64,000 nucleotides of DNA from Paragordius varius. Lineage: Eukaryota > Nematomorpha. Where the stretch lies: assembly GCA_964247055.1 (NCBI GenBank), contig OZ176055.1, positions 1,240,001-1,304,000 of the forward strand, read 5' to 3'. The notes under the pieces are model-generated. The model was given only the letters and a program-made list of their open reading frames with translations, did not search any database and was not told where the DNA came from. Of this stretch, positions 37,101 through 48,590 are shown one piece after another (position 1 is the stretch's first letter; every line of letters starts with the position of its first letter). The translations under genes and the position numbers were made by a program.

Positions 37101-40100
37101 GACTTGTGTGATATGAGGTAAAAAAGTTTTTATAAACTCTCCGCGCCCCAAATAACCAAGTATCACTGTCATCAGAAATGGTTCCATTAGTAAGACCTAT
37201 GCAATCTAGGTAGGCACATTGGGCTTCGGCTTCTTCGGGTGCAATAATGTACGGCATACCCAAAATGGTTAAGAGTTGCTATATATATAGATATAAAGAA
37301 TATTGGAAAAAAACGGTTAGTTTAGAATAGAAAAAGATTACGCAAATTATATTATATAATTCATAAAAGATTAATTATATGTCAAACAATTAATATTTTT
37401 AGTTAATAAATTTTAGTTCTTTAAAATGTTATGGCACAATTAAGGCTGATGTAGATAAACCAAAGATTTAAAACAAAAACTTTTTAGCTAACTTTGCGAT
37501 TTCAATAACTATTTCTATTAATTATCATTAAAGAGTATTTTTTATAATTGATTTAACATAAAATTTATGTTAAATCGGTTTGTTTCAAACAAAAAAAAGA
37601 AGTTCTGTTTAACCTTGTTTTATGTTTGAATAATTCGATTATTATCACAAAAATAAGATAAACACACATTCACAAACCAAATTTAATGTCAACTCCTTTG
37701 TTTTTCATTAAAAAAATAAATTGCACGCTACATTGGTTACAAAAGGCAAAAATATTTTTAAAAGGCATGTGTAACCGCATATTTGTTTATAACAATTAAT
37801 AACTGTTCTTACCAAAAAAACTAATGTTTCCAAACCCCATTTATTTAACTATGACATAGTTTAAGAAATATCAAATTTAACCTAAAACTACCTGTTAAAT
37901 AGTTTTAAATGTAACATAATTTAATTTACTTGAGTCTCTTGGTATATAATTTGATTCATAGTTTTAGCGGATCGTTCCATTTTAGCGCGTTCATGGTTAA
38001 GGGAAACCATATTATCATATCTTTCTGGCATTTCAATATTTATTCGATTCTATATGTGCAAACGCCATAAATAATAAAAATTATAAAAAAAACCACTAAA
38101 CAATTTGTGTCAATTTATTTAAGGAAAAAATAGAGAATTATATATAAAAACATTAAAAAAAATTACATATCCAGCTAAAACCAAAAAACATTTTTTACTT
38201 GAATTTTGATTAGTTGGGGATTGTCAAATAAATTTGTAGTAGATGACTTTATATTTGTGATATTATTTTCGCCAACATTAGTTTCAATCGTAGCATTTTT
38301 TGTCGCATAATTTATATTGGGAAGTAGGGGAATTTCAATAATTGTTTTGCGTTTTTCCATTGAAATATTATTCTGTTTATAAATTCGAGGCGAAAAAAAT
38401 TAAGAATATATACTTTTTTAAGTTTTTTTAATTATAAGCCCAAAGAATTAAAGGTATATTTTTAAATTAAAATGTAAAAAAAAACCTTATACCTGCTGGT
38501 GATTCCTAGTATTTTTTGTAATCGAATATTTTGGTGGATTGACTAATCTTTTTTTGGCTAATGATTTCATAAGTTTATTATGTAGCTTTGTATAATCTTT
38601 ACGTTTTGTTTGATATCGTAATTTTTTCCGCGTAGACCGTAGTGTATAAAGTGTCATTTTGATATTATTGTTCTTTTCCCTTTTTAATCTACTTTTCAAG
38701 ATATGTGTTGTGTTGGAATTCTTTGGGAGAGATATATTTGTTAAAGATTGTTTGGGAAGTTTATTTGATTGACTAGTATTATCACAGCTATATTTATCAT
38801 TAGTTAAAGGTTCATTCTTCACAAAGTGTTCAGGAATTTTAGTATAATTCTGTTGACAATTTAAACTATCCACAATGTTTTGAGTTAAAGGCTGTTGTTT
38901 AAAATCATTACCAACTTCAGACGAATCTTGTAGATTTAAAGTATTGTTTTGTATAACTTCTAACATACCCGCATCATCTATTTCATTCAAGCCAACAATA
39001 TAATTTTCGATTTTTACCTCTTGGGGTAAATTTAATGAATTGGACTTATGGGTATCATTTAAAGTTTTATCTATTGTTGTATTAGAAGTTATAATATTAG
39101 GTAATTTTTTAGAGTCTTTACGTTTAACTAAAACGTAATGCACGCGTTCATCCGAAGCCAATCTCTGTATATCGGCATCACTTAAATCAGTTAATAATTC
39201 TTGCGTTTGTTGTTTTATATCTTTAAGGCTGTTGTTAAAAAATAAGCCAGAGCTCCTGGTGTAGTAATAAAAAATTAGTTGGTTTAAAATGCATATAAAA
39301 AGAATATCCAATAGAATAAAAAATTTACAATGAAAATTTGTATACCATTTGCCAGTCAAAACCAACAGTTTTTCAAGCAAACGCAACATTTTTCCATCCA
39401 AATATATTTAAAAATGTTGCGTTTGCTTGGGAAAAAATTTGAGTTTGGTTAAAACAATGTTACGTTTGACTGAAAAATGGTATATGTATATTTATATAAT
39501 GCCATAAAGAGCAATTTTAAATCTTTTGCTAATATATACCCATGATAACCCGATTGTATGTAAATATATATATTCGTATTATGGCCCTTAAACATGCACT
39601 AAATTAGATTTGTGAAATATTTAAATTCAAAAATAAAATATATAATATTTTAGAGTTAATTGAAGGCAAAATTATTTGAAAATTTAGTTTTAACAGAACC
39701 GTTCCGACAAACCTTAAATAAATAGGATGGATTTAATGTTAAACGATTAAAACTTAAAAAACTAGGCTCTAAAAATCGGATAAATGCATAATAATTGAGA
39801 TAATGTGAAGGGGGAGCGTACCATATAAAAAATTATAGAAAACAATGAAAAGTAACCGAATCTGACGACCAGTTTTGATTGAATTCTCCGTTAATTTCGT
39901 CAAATATTCAATATTCATTTGTCGATTGAGTTTATCCAAATTTTCTGTCACCATATTGCGTTTAGCTAAACGCGACAATTGAAAATCGGAAAATGCATTC
40001 ATATCCTACACACACAAACAATCGTAAATAATATGTATAAACTCTTGAACGTAAAAAAATTTTAAATTTTAGTACATAATGAAATTATAATAAAGACAGG

Positions 40101-41458
40101 ACGACGTAAGGATAAAAATATTTTTTACAATGAGCACAAATTTTCTAATACTTAATTAAATGTGAGTATGAAAAATACAAAATTAAGTGAGTGGTAGCTA
40201 TCATATATCTAATTACTTATTTCGCAAACTCAAAACTTTAGAGGCTATGCAAAAAATTAAAACAAGAAACTTTCAAAAATAGGGGATTCTTTCAGTCGTT
40301 TTGCCTTAAATATTTTATATAATTTGATTTCACCTCTGAATACTCGACCAAATTATCAAGGGTTGGGTGTTTGTTGGAAAATTGTAAATCCTGTAAAATT
40401 TCATGTTGAATTTCTTTAGTTAACTGTTTAAATTCGTTCGTTTCAATATTTATGTGCTTGAGTTTAGCCATGTGTTTAATAGCTTTATCGATATTTTGAC
40501 GTCTAAGTTCCCAAATATCATCTAGAATGGGTAAAAATTATATTGCTAGAAATTTTTTTCTTATTAAGTTATTTACAGTGTAAGAGAAAATATGTTGCTA
40601 AAAACTAGAAACACTGTCTATTTTAAGTTGTACTGCTAAATTGACTCTGATATAAAGTAAATTTGTGACTGATTATAAACAAGAGTTTTGAGAAAAAAAT
40701 TATTTTTAGTTTTCAGTTAAAAAAACTTTTTCCCAAAAAATAGTTATAGTTTCGTGATACTTTTACAAAAACAGTTCAACGTGGATACCTGGATATAAAC
40801 ATAAAACATAGATGGGGTTATTTTAACATTAAGAAAATTAAATTGTTTTTTATTTAATAAAAAATATTTTTCAAAACGTTTAAAACTCGGTGATTCGAAA
40901 AGTTAATGTATTTTTTGATATCAAGAAATGGTTTAGCACTTTTTAAAACCTTTTATTTGGAGATTGGATGGGATATCTGGTATCTGAAAAAAATCTTTTT
41001 CGTCATGTTTGTGTAGAAATTTTGAAGATTTTTGAACCCCTGCAAATTTTTCTAAAACATCTTCGATCAAACGATTTTTGATTATTTGAATGTTAATATC
41101 ATGAATGTTTTCGGATATATCTGAACGTTTTTGTTTTCTCATATACTTAAATAAAAATAAAATTAATATACTAAAGTTTGTTTTTTGAGATATGGCGCAC
41201 TTCCATCAAACACAAAAACAGGTTTAATTTTATACAATAACAGTTTCAAAACTCGATTAAGCACTAGCTGCAAATAAGGCTTGTCATTTGAGAGTTTGGT
41301 ATTAACCGTGCCATGCAAAGCTTGATGCAACCAAATACTTATATCTGAATTTTATGAGCAAAAAATTAACCGATTGCTAAAATTTTCTCTTCTAACGATT
41401 CAGGCCTGCAGTTTATTCCGCAACTTTGAATAATCGTCCACAAATTCGTAACTCCCAT
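31158..41458 (-). CDS. ERCC5: XPG/ERCC5 structure-specific 3' repair endonuclease, 13 exons, 1039 aa
   Basis: Exons 5'->3': 41371-41458, 41172-41344, 40950-41145, 40334-40521, 39857-40005, 38493-39255, 38199-38372, 37930-38049, 37032-37278, 33353-33497, 32329-32789, 31777-31910, 31158-31439. The sum is exactly 1040 codons. The N region starts [11 protein letters not shown], with Asp30 (LAIDISIWL) and Asp76 (FVFDGSAP). A long acidic spacer follows, including the XPG-type [16 protein letters not shown] and HYVLVKRK segments. The I region has [15 protein letters not shown] (Glu633, Glu635), [12 protein letters not shown] (Asp654, Asp656) and [12 protein letters not shown] (Asp716, helix-hairpin-helix). 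All seven FEN-family metal ligands are kept. [15 protein letters not shown] matches the conserved post-catalytic part. The last exon carries IQHVIEDYF, a good PCNA-binding box. The long spacer distinguishes it from FEN1, EXO1 and GEN1. It acts in nucleotide excision repair, cutting 3' of the lesion. Confidence 0.95.
31474..31741. mobile_element. R2 MITE in XPG intron 12
   Basis: GGTAAAAATTTAAATTATAA at the left, mirrored by TTCTAATTTTAACTTTTTAC at the right. A diverged copy of the family at 18511. Confidence 0.55.
32842..33106. mobile_element. Foldback MITE, class B, in XPG intron 10
   Basis: TACCATTCACAATTCG at the left, with AACAATTTAAATTCACC units at about 21-nt spacing, and a degraded right end (AACTGTAAATGATA). 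Confidence 0.65.
33574..34359. mobile_element. R2 MITE interrupted by an R1 element
   Basis: The left R2 arm (CAGTAAAAATGGAATTTATA ... GACAACCATAC) is at about 33574-33771. The right arm (AAAAAGTATGGTTG ... TTTTTACTGTA) is at 34284-34359. Between them lies an R1 copy at 33772-34283, bounded by TTAACACTTAGAATC and ATCCAAGTGTTAA. XPG intron 9. Confidence 0.65.
34508..34776. mobile_element. R2 MITE in XPG intron 9
   Basis: ATTGAAATTATACGGATAAA at the left, mirrored by GTCCGTATTATTTCAGTTTT at the right, with internal GACAACCATACTTTTTC and its inverse. A partial further right arm lies at about 34805-34860. Confidence 0.65.
35030..35420 (-). mobile_element. LINE reverse-transcriptase fragment, inverted
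   Basis: On the minus strand, broken frames read like the linker and first RT blocks of a non-LTR element: [48 protein letters not shown]. The same stretch recurs in the opposite orientation at about 35865-36140. In XPG intron 9. The clade cannot be given by eye. Confidence 0.65.
35620..36660 (+). mobile_element. LINE fragment with RT catalytic-region remnants
   Basis: Plus-strand pieces in LINE order. A Lys-rich pre-RT segment ([24 protein letters not shown]) is followed by the segment matching 35030-35420. Then come [20 protein letters not shown] and [14 protein letters not shown], the RT block with its first catalytic Asp, and [22 protein letters not shown] residues. Several stops and frameshifts make it inactive. 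It lies head to head with the fragment at 35030-35420, so two copies of one LINE family inserted in opposite directions, or one was inverted. XPG intron 9. Confidence 0.75.
39343..39482. mobile_element. Foldback MITE, class E, 140 bp
   Basis: The smallest member: TACCATTTGCCAGTCAAAAC at the left and TTTGACTGAAAAATGGTA at the right. Two 21-nt units per arm (CAAGCAAACGCAACATTT type), with almost no interior. In XPG intron 5. Confidence 0.75.
41146..41171 (-). other. 26-nt intron, XPG intron 2
   Basis: GTATAT...TTTAAG between KKQTL and YMRKQKR, residues that are contiguous in XPG proteins. Phase 0; the length would shift the frame if retained. Confidence 0.85.
41345..41370 (-). other. 26-nt intron, XPG intron 1
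   Basis: GTTAAT...ATTCAG splits the codon for catalytic Asp30 (G|AT) between EEKILAI and ISIWLHQA. The homology on both sides is strong, so the intron is well supported. Confidence 0.9.
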
Positions 41459-42019
41459 GTCATATTGATTTAAATTCCATGAATGCAAAAATACAATATG
41501 TATATAATATAAAATAAATAAATATACACCTAAAAAAATATACTGTAAATATCATTGCAAATATATTAGGATAGATCAATGTTTTAGGATTCTTGTACTT
41601 TTTGTTTTATCCTCGAGTGATATAAGGAAATTATTATCATTTTTGTAGAAAATCCTCCATAGAAGAAATCGGCCAAATTTCCACATAAATTGCTAAATAA
41701 ATATTTTTTGGGGAGAACTGAATGCTTTATCCCAAGATAACGCATAACAATATTTTAATAAAATTTTTTTTTGGATGTCGGTCCGAAAGTCTTATTTGCC
41801 CCCGTAAAATAAGCTAGCTCTATTCAAATAAACACGATTTCTGATAATAAGCGATAATAATTTTAACTATGTTGACACTATTAAATATTTCTTGAAAAAT
41901 ACAAATACTAAATTTAATTTGTGAACTGGGTTTTAATCTATTTCTAACCATGGCTAAAACGGTATAAAACAACCTTAAATTAAAAAAGACTTTTTCTAGA
42001 CATAATGTTCATAAAAAAT

Positions 42020-43690
42020 ATCATGATTAAATATAAATATTGATAAAGATATATATCAGGATTATCAAGATATTTTTAGTTTTAGCCCTTACGAGTGATT
42101 TGAGTAAGTGTCACTTTTGTGTTAAATGTTTTACAAAAGAAAATGGAAAAATTTTCGAAATATTTTTTAAATAATTTTTATTTTGGTGAGAATTATCTGC
42201 TTCGTCCAAAAAAAACTAAAAAATAATACTTTACACTATATATAAAAAGCAAAACAATTTTTAGTAAATTCAATTTTTAGATGTGGCCTCCGAAAGTTCC
42301 AAATTTTTGGACCTGTTTAAAATGAAGGTTAAAAAACGCAAAGATACGACACTATAAAATTTTAATAATCCATGACCTTTTAAGGTGTTTTTATTTCCAG
42401 AGCGATTGGAATTTTTAATATTATAAAAATTTAAGGTAATAGGCCGAGTTTAAAAGTATGTTTTCCTTAGCCATTAAGGCCGCATTTTCGAAAATACTCT
42501 ATTCAAATGTTGTAAAATCGTCATCTCAAATTTTTTGGCAGCCATTTTTTCTTTAAATTTTTCCTAATGCAGCAAGAACATAGATATTATGGTTAATAAA
42601 TATAAAAAATTATTTTTAAAAAGTTTTCAGGCCACATTTTACCTACTAAAGCTTGATATATTTTAATTTAAGTATCAGCTGTTCCTTTCAACGTGTTTTG
42701 AAGCTGTCCCAATTATATACGCTAGAAGTCTCAAAATTGTAAAAAATGTATTTTTTATAATATAAATTTTAATTACTAAAATAACATTCCAAACAGTAGT
42801 TTATTTCCAAAATTGAGCTTTGGGACATAAAACTACCAATATGTTACCAGGACATCAAAAGCAATAGCTTAAGTGTTAAATTCCTTTTTGGTATCAACTA
42901 AATTTTTTTAACATACCTCTATCAAAAAATTTATTTAAATCAAAATATCGTAAGCGTACCTCCTATTGTTTTTTGGCATAATTGAAACGGTATATAAACG
43001 CTTTGAGGTCATATAAAAACACTTTCTATATAATTCGATGATGCTGAACATTTCTATCTCATAATTTGGATGAAATTATTAGTTCTTAGTCAAATATTTG
43101 TATATGTATTTTCACAAAAATTCATCACGAAGGCCAAGCAAACAAAGCGATATTCAGCAATTATCTTGAAAAAGTGTGTTTATAATATCTTATAGATCAT
43201 ATACCGTTTCCATCTTGCTTAAATAGTATAGTACGCTTCAATAATATTTGCTAAAAGTTTTGAAAAGTATGCACTTTTAAAAAAAAAATATTTATAGTTG
43301 ATACCAAATTTAGCATTTATTTGTTTTTTTATCGCCTCGTCATTTTTAGTTATATTTTATACAAACCTAGCCCATTTTAGAAGAGCGAAAAGATTTGCGA
43401 CTTACGGAGCCCACATCTAAAAATTAAAAATTCATAATATTGTTTTACTTTTCATAGTTTTATATTTTAGTATTTTTTTTGAAATGAAGCATTTAGCCAC
43501 GAAAAAAATATTGTTTAACAAAATATGCTCAAATTTTTCCATTTTACGATATGGAGTAATTACTACAAAAATAATTAAAACTTTATTAATTCACTCGTAT
43601 AGCCCAAACCAAAAGCACGATAATCTTAATACATTTTCCCATCAGAATATATATTTATATTATCGGGTTTATTATACCGCTCGGTTTTGT
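42020..43690. mobile_element. Foldback repeat R5, about 1.7 kb
   Basis: Long inverted arms. The left part, about 42050-42450 (TTTTTAGATGTGGCCTCCG, GATTATCAAGAT), is mirrored at about 43330-43650 (CGGAGCCCACATCTAAAA, AGCACGATAATCTT). Inner arms with GAAACGGTATATAAACGC and its inverse face each other around 43100. Arms are diverged, so this is an old copy. Fragments at 6340-6800 and 24905-25260. No coding capacity seen. Confidence 0.6.
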
Positions 43691-43910
43691 ACGCAGTGTT
43701 ATCTGCCTTAGGACACGAATTTTTTTTTAAGAGTACCATTGATCACTAACAGCAACATTAATAGTAGTTATTTTAGGAAATTCCAATGCCAAAAAATTAT
43801 TATATCAGTCAAAATAATACGATTTTTTTAATGAATATGTTATCAATAGTAAACAGTAATACGGATGCAATATTTATTCTATTGTAAAAGCAAAATTGAT
43901 ATGCTTGAAA

Positions 43911-45797
43911 TTAACATTGTGCTAAATTGACATATATTCGGTGGGATATAGCTTCAGTAGAGGCTGGTCTATTATGTACAATGGGTGACAATATCACTTC
44001 ATATTCGGAATTTGGATCCACGTTTGAAAATTCATATGAGGTTGCGTTAATCTAAAAATACAGTATGAATATATACAGATAAATCGCAAAAAAACATATT
44101 TTTTTTAAAAAAAACAGACATATATTGTAAACTCAGGAAGAGTGATGTTAATTTATTTACAACCCAATTATATGTATGCATTTTAATGGTTGCTTATATC
44201 ACACTATAGTTAGGCAATATGCATCCACGGTAGTTTATGAAAAAAGGAGCAAAAAATTATTTATACATTTTTTGTTTTTTCGATCCACTACTTTGTTGCG
44301 AATTGCTCAACTAGAGTGTGAAATAAAATGCATACTGTATTTAAAAATTTTAACTATATATTTCTGTAGAAAAATCAAGCAAGTTTATAAAGTTGGATGC
44401 CTTTTTTACAAAAATATATTTATTTGTCTTTTATTTTCAATACGTTTTATGAGTATTATTTCCATTTTAAATATAATATGACCACTAGATATTAAGCTTT
44501 TTTTAACACACTACCTAGAATATATATATACTAACTTCGATAACGACATTTTTGGTTTCACCTTGCTCGTTAGTTTTACTCAGTGAGATAAGTAGCTGTC
44601 TATTATATTCTGTCAAAATTTTGGATGTTGGAGTCTTAAAATAGACAACAAGATTTTTTTGATCGCTTGAAAGTTGTTTCGAGCTTAGCCCAGTAATATT
44701 GAAAAAGTTTTTGGAAAGATCTATAAAGAATTATAGATTATAATAATAATTAGACAAAACAAAGATACCATATGTTTGCAATTGATTTTTCCCATGTTCA
44801 TCCGTGGACACTAATTATTTAATATGCAACAGATATATTTAAGAACGAAAAAATAATAATTATAAAAACGGGAAAGACATACCATTAAAACGCAAATAAG
44901 CTGTGTGCGATCCTTTAATACCACTTTTACGGTCAGGGAAAACTTTAAGCATATACTCCTGATTTTGTTCCAAATTTTCCATTACAAATTCTGTGGCCTA
45001 ACAAACAAAAATCATTTAAAAAACATAACCGGTCGATTTTAATAGCAACCGTAACCATTTAGTATAACTATTTTCAACTATGAAAATAATGCAAAACAAA
45101 CACCTTTAAAACCATATTTTTACTGCAACAGCGATAACTTTAGAAATAATGTTTTTTTTATAGCGTAAACAATTATTTTGGAATCAGTAAAGAATAATTT
45201 AAGTTTAAGAATATTGTGGTCTACGCATGCAATCTTCTACCAAAAAATTGGAAATCACTTTTTTTTGAAACTGAAATTTGAGCTCTCGACCCCACGCCTT
45301 TTATTATGAATATTTAATTAACAAACCAAGAAAGTTTTAACTTTACACTCTGAAAGCTAAATATTGAAAAACTTACATTATTAACATATTTGGTTACATG
45401 GTCAACAGTTTCATTCAAATGTGTTGCATTGACATAAGACCAAAGTTGATAGGCATAGAATTTCGTTTTGTTGATAACTGGTTCTACGAAAGAGGCCTTA
45501 ACTGAATATAATTTCGAATTATTAGCATGAAATAGACTAACACTGAGGTTTTGTACGCCAGCTTCCGCTATCGGTAAAATTTGACATTCTGCATGTGTGA
45601 GTAAGAAAACATTTTGTATAAAATTTTTTATAAAAAATGTATATTTTTCATAATATTATTTTACAGTTTCTAGTATATAAATGATGTAAATTATAAATAC
45701 TTAATACTGGGCTCTTTGAATCATGCTCATGCATTAGGTAACCAGATGAAAAGCCCAAACAAACGATGAGAATTAAACTTGATGAAGTAATAATCAT
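43911..45797 (-). CDS. Secreted fibronectin type III-like protein, 5 exons, 249 aa
   Basis: Exons 5'->3': 45701-45797, 45377-45588, 44883-44997, 44536-44720, 43911-44051. Phases close to 250 codons including TAA. Starts MIITSSSLILIVCLGFSSG, a clear signal peptide. Two beta-sandwich-like repeats follow. The first has QLWSYVNATHLNETV...ATEFVMENLEQNQEYMLKV. The second has NLVVYFKTPTSKILTEYNRQ...INATSYEFSNVDPNSEYEVI. The 'L/V-x-P/Q-N/x-x-x-Y-x-h-x-V' pattern (NLEQNQEYMLKV, NVDPNSEYEVIL) is the FN3 tyrosine-corner signature. Several N-x-S/T sites (NNS, NKT, NAT, NET, NIT) suggest heavy glycosylation. No membrane anchor. A poly(A) signal (AATAAA on the minus strand) lies about 33 nt after the stop. 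Function and orthologue are unknown. Confidence 0.75.
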
Positions 45798-46344
45798 TTT
45801 AGAGAATCTAAAAAGTAATTGTAAAAAATAAAAATGTAACATCACAAGTCCTGCCTTTAAATACTACCTTACAAAGTTAATTTCCGGAGAAACGCTTATT
45901 TTTTTATAAAAAATTTATATGTATAATAATATAACAAAATACAGGAGGGTTGTTATTGTTTTTTGATTTCTACACTCCTTTCTATTCAAATGAATATATC
46001 TCACGATTTCTGAGATGCTGACTTACACCTTTTTTCGCACCTACAATCTATAAGCAATCAAATATATATCTATCCTATTATATTTATCATCAATATAACT
46101 CATTATGAACAATAATAAATTTTAGGCAGCCCTCCCCTTCATTTCACTAATAAAAACGATAAACAGGAAAAAAATGCTGATTTGGTTTTAGACTATAGAG
46201 CTCCTATCAATAATATGTTTACATTTTATATATAAATATAATAGGAATCCATTTAGTATTGTTATATTGTTATGATCGAAAATCAAATATAATAGAGTAT
46301 TAATCAATGTATATTAGTATTTGCCTTATCCGATATACCTGGTT

Positions 46345-46560
46345 TTATCAACATTTCGATAATATTTGGGTAAATGGATACCCTAAATTTCTAATCCTTT
46401 CAAAGCGGCGGGTTCCAATTTAAAAAATTTATGCTTTTATCTTGATAATATAAGTGAAAACTAAAATTTAGCTTTGTGAATAAATTCCATATTAAACTAC
46501 TTCGGCACCATTTTTATTTAACTACTTTTTAGCGAAAAATCATGTTTTTTAGTTTCACAA
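46345..46560. repeat. Diverged partial R1 copy
   Basis: GGTAAATGGATACCCTAAAT, then AATTTATGCTTTTATCTTGA and ACTACTTCGGCACCATTTTT match the interior of R1 (compare 29380-29570). Confidence 0.5.
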
Positions 46561-46956
46561 GCTAACGGTTAAGATGTATATCAGATTTAATTATGCAAAA
46601 AAAGGAGAGCTGAAAAAAACTGTGTATATATCTTATAACCTGATGACGAGTCCAAAATTTAGATAGCTTCCAAATTTTCTTGTAAATTTAATTTAAAGCA
46701 GTCTTAAATTATTTATTAACCTTTTTTAACCATAAAATATATTTATTTTTCTGTTGCTAATAAATTCAAAAAAATGTCAAATAAAAAGTTGGAGATGAGA
46801 ATTTTTATTATTTAAAATTTTTTCCGAAATTGTGCATGCGCCTACGAAGCTAAATAAAACCTATTATGAAATTTAGCCCAATATACTTTTCTATACACAA
46901 ATTTTACAAACCAACCTAAAAAGTGGTAAGCTGTTAATAGTAATCCATCCTATGTA

Positions 46957-47229
46957 TACCATTTACAATACAAGTTCATTCTTGAAGTTCACCCTTGAAC
47001 AACACAAATTCACCCAAAAAATAAATTGTGTTTTCGGGCTAATATAACTCATCATTAATGAGCAATATATTCATATGGCATAGTTTTTTTCAGTATCATA
47101 TTAATTTTAAACAAAATTTCATTTTTTAAAAATATAAAAAAATATAGGTAATTTTAATCATAAAAAACACATAATTTGTTTTAGTTAGGGTGTTGAATGT
47201 TCGAGGGTGAATTTTAACTGTAAATTGTA
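46957..47229. mobile_element. Foldback MITE, class B
   Basis: TACCATTTACAATAC at the left with CACCCTTGAACAACACAAAT units, and GAATTTTAACTGTAAATTGTA at the right (GG of the core mutated). About 100 nt downstream of the orphan exon at 47331-47434. Confidence 0.65.
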
Positions 47230-47330
47230 TATTTAAATCAATAAATATTTTTATTTTTATTATTGTAACTGGTAAAATATATTTTCTCATGAATTATTCC
47301 ATATCCGAGGAAAAAATGCGTTTGACTCAC

Positions 47331-47434
47331 CTAAACATATAAACAGCTGAATGCGTGATGTGGGCACCGACTGACTCATTTATAAGATCTTTATAAAATG
47401 GGCTGGTTTCTGAAATTAGGCCAAAATTGCGCAT
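47331..47434 (-). CDS. Candidate orphan first exon, 34 codons
   Basis: ATG-initiated segment MRNFGLISETSPFYKDLI followed by NESVGAHITHSAVYMF, ending at an excellent donor (AG|GTGAGT). The composition looks like real protein rather than AT-rich noise. I could not find the following exon between here and the FN3 gene, and I do not recognise the family. It begins 21 nt from the end of the 1.13 kb element at 47455-48590. Confidence 0.35.
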
Positions 47435-47454
47435 AATTTTTAATGTGTGCTAGA

Positions 47455-48590
47455 TAACACTAGTCGACAAATTTGGACATTTTTAAGCACCACCACTTAT
47501 ACTTTTTAAATTATGACTAATTTCAGTGTTTTAAAACCGAATTTGAAAAAAATTTTGATCCCGCCAATCAGAATTTTGAAATTTTATAGGTTTTTCAATT
47601 TTCCAAAAACAAGAGAAAATCGAGAGAAAATTAAATATAACTTTATAATAAAATGTTATTATATTATAAACTTAATATCATTTAATAAAGCGTTTTAAAC
47701 TCTATCTTTTGAATGTAAATATGTCATTAATATCAGAGAGAAAAAAATAGTACGGACTTAAACGTCAAAATTTAGTCTTTTTTTCAAGTGAATTTTAACA
47801 CATATAAATTTTTTTCAAAAAAATACTAAAAAAGGCATTCTATGGTTTAAACTTTCGGCTTTCGGATAGACTATATTTTTTTGTTAGATTTCGTTCTTTC
47901 GAGTACTTATTAGACTTTTTCTCTTGAGTTGGTTCTTATAAAATATCTTTTATTTATACCTAGTGGATATACCTTATTTTTTTAAATTTTTGGTTTTGTA
48001 TTTTGAATTTCAGATGGATGTTGTGTAGCCACTTTTAGTAGAATTTACTGTTATGGGGTTGGACCATTTGTATTTACCTAATTTATATTCAATTTAATTG
48101 TAGAATTTATCAAACTTCATTCTGTAAATTGGTTAATTTGACATGTCAATTTGCCACGATTTTGCTTGCAAGTCTCTCTTATCGGACTTTACGATTACTT
48201 ATTGTTACCTTTGCCATATCTGGCATAATTATAGGATCGCTTGGGGGATATGCAGAGCTTGTGCAGCCGCCCATATCTACCACACTATACATAAGCCCCT
48301 TTTAGATTTTAATACTTTGGCTCTTAACTTGTTTAGTATCTTATTTAATGCCTAGAATTTGTTATCCCTGCATGGAATATTACTTATATCGACTTGCTTG
48401 TTTGAATATTTAAACATATGTACACGAGGAATGATTGTTATTTTTGAATTAAATACAAATTTAACATTTAAATTTTGGAAAAATCCTATTGGTGGCCTCA
48501 ATTTTCTTTTTTGTTTTGGCCTTTACATGCCATTAGGTATCAGAAAATGCAAAAATAATGGGGTGGTGCAAAACCTTGTTGAGCAGTGTA
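47455..48590. mobile_element. 1.13 kb non-autonomous DNA element, copy 2
   Basis: Inverted near-identical copy of 26211-27338, from TAACACTAGTCGACAAATTT to GTTGAGCAGTGTA. Shared ORFs (CKSLLSDFTITYCYLCH in one frame, TLRLLIV and GSLGGYAELVQPP in another) are conserved because the DNA is recent, not necessarily because it is coding. Confidence 0.65.
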
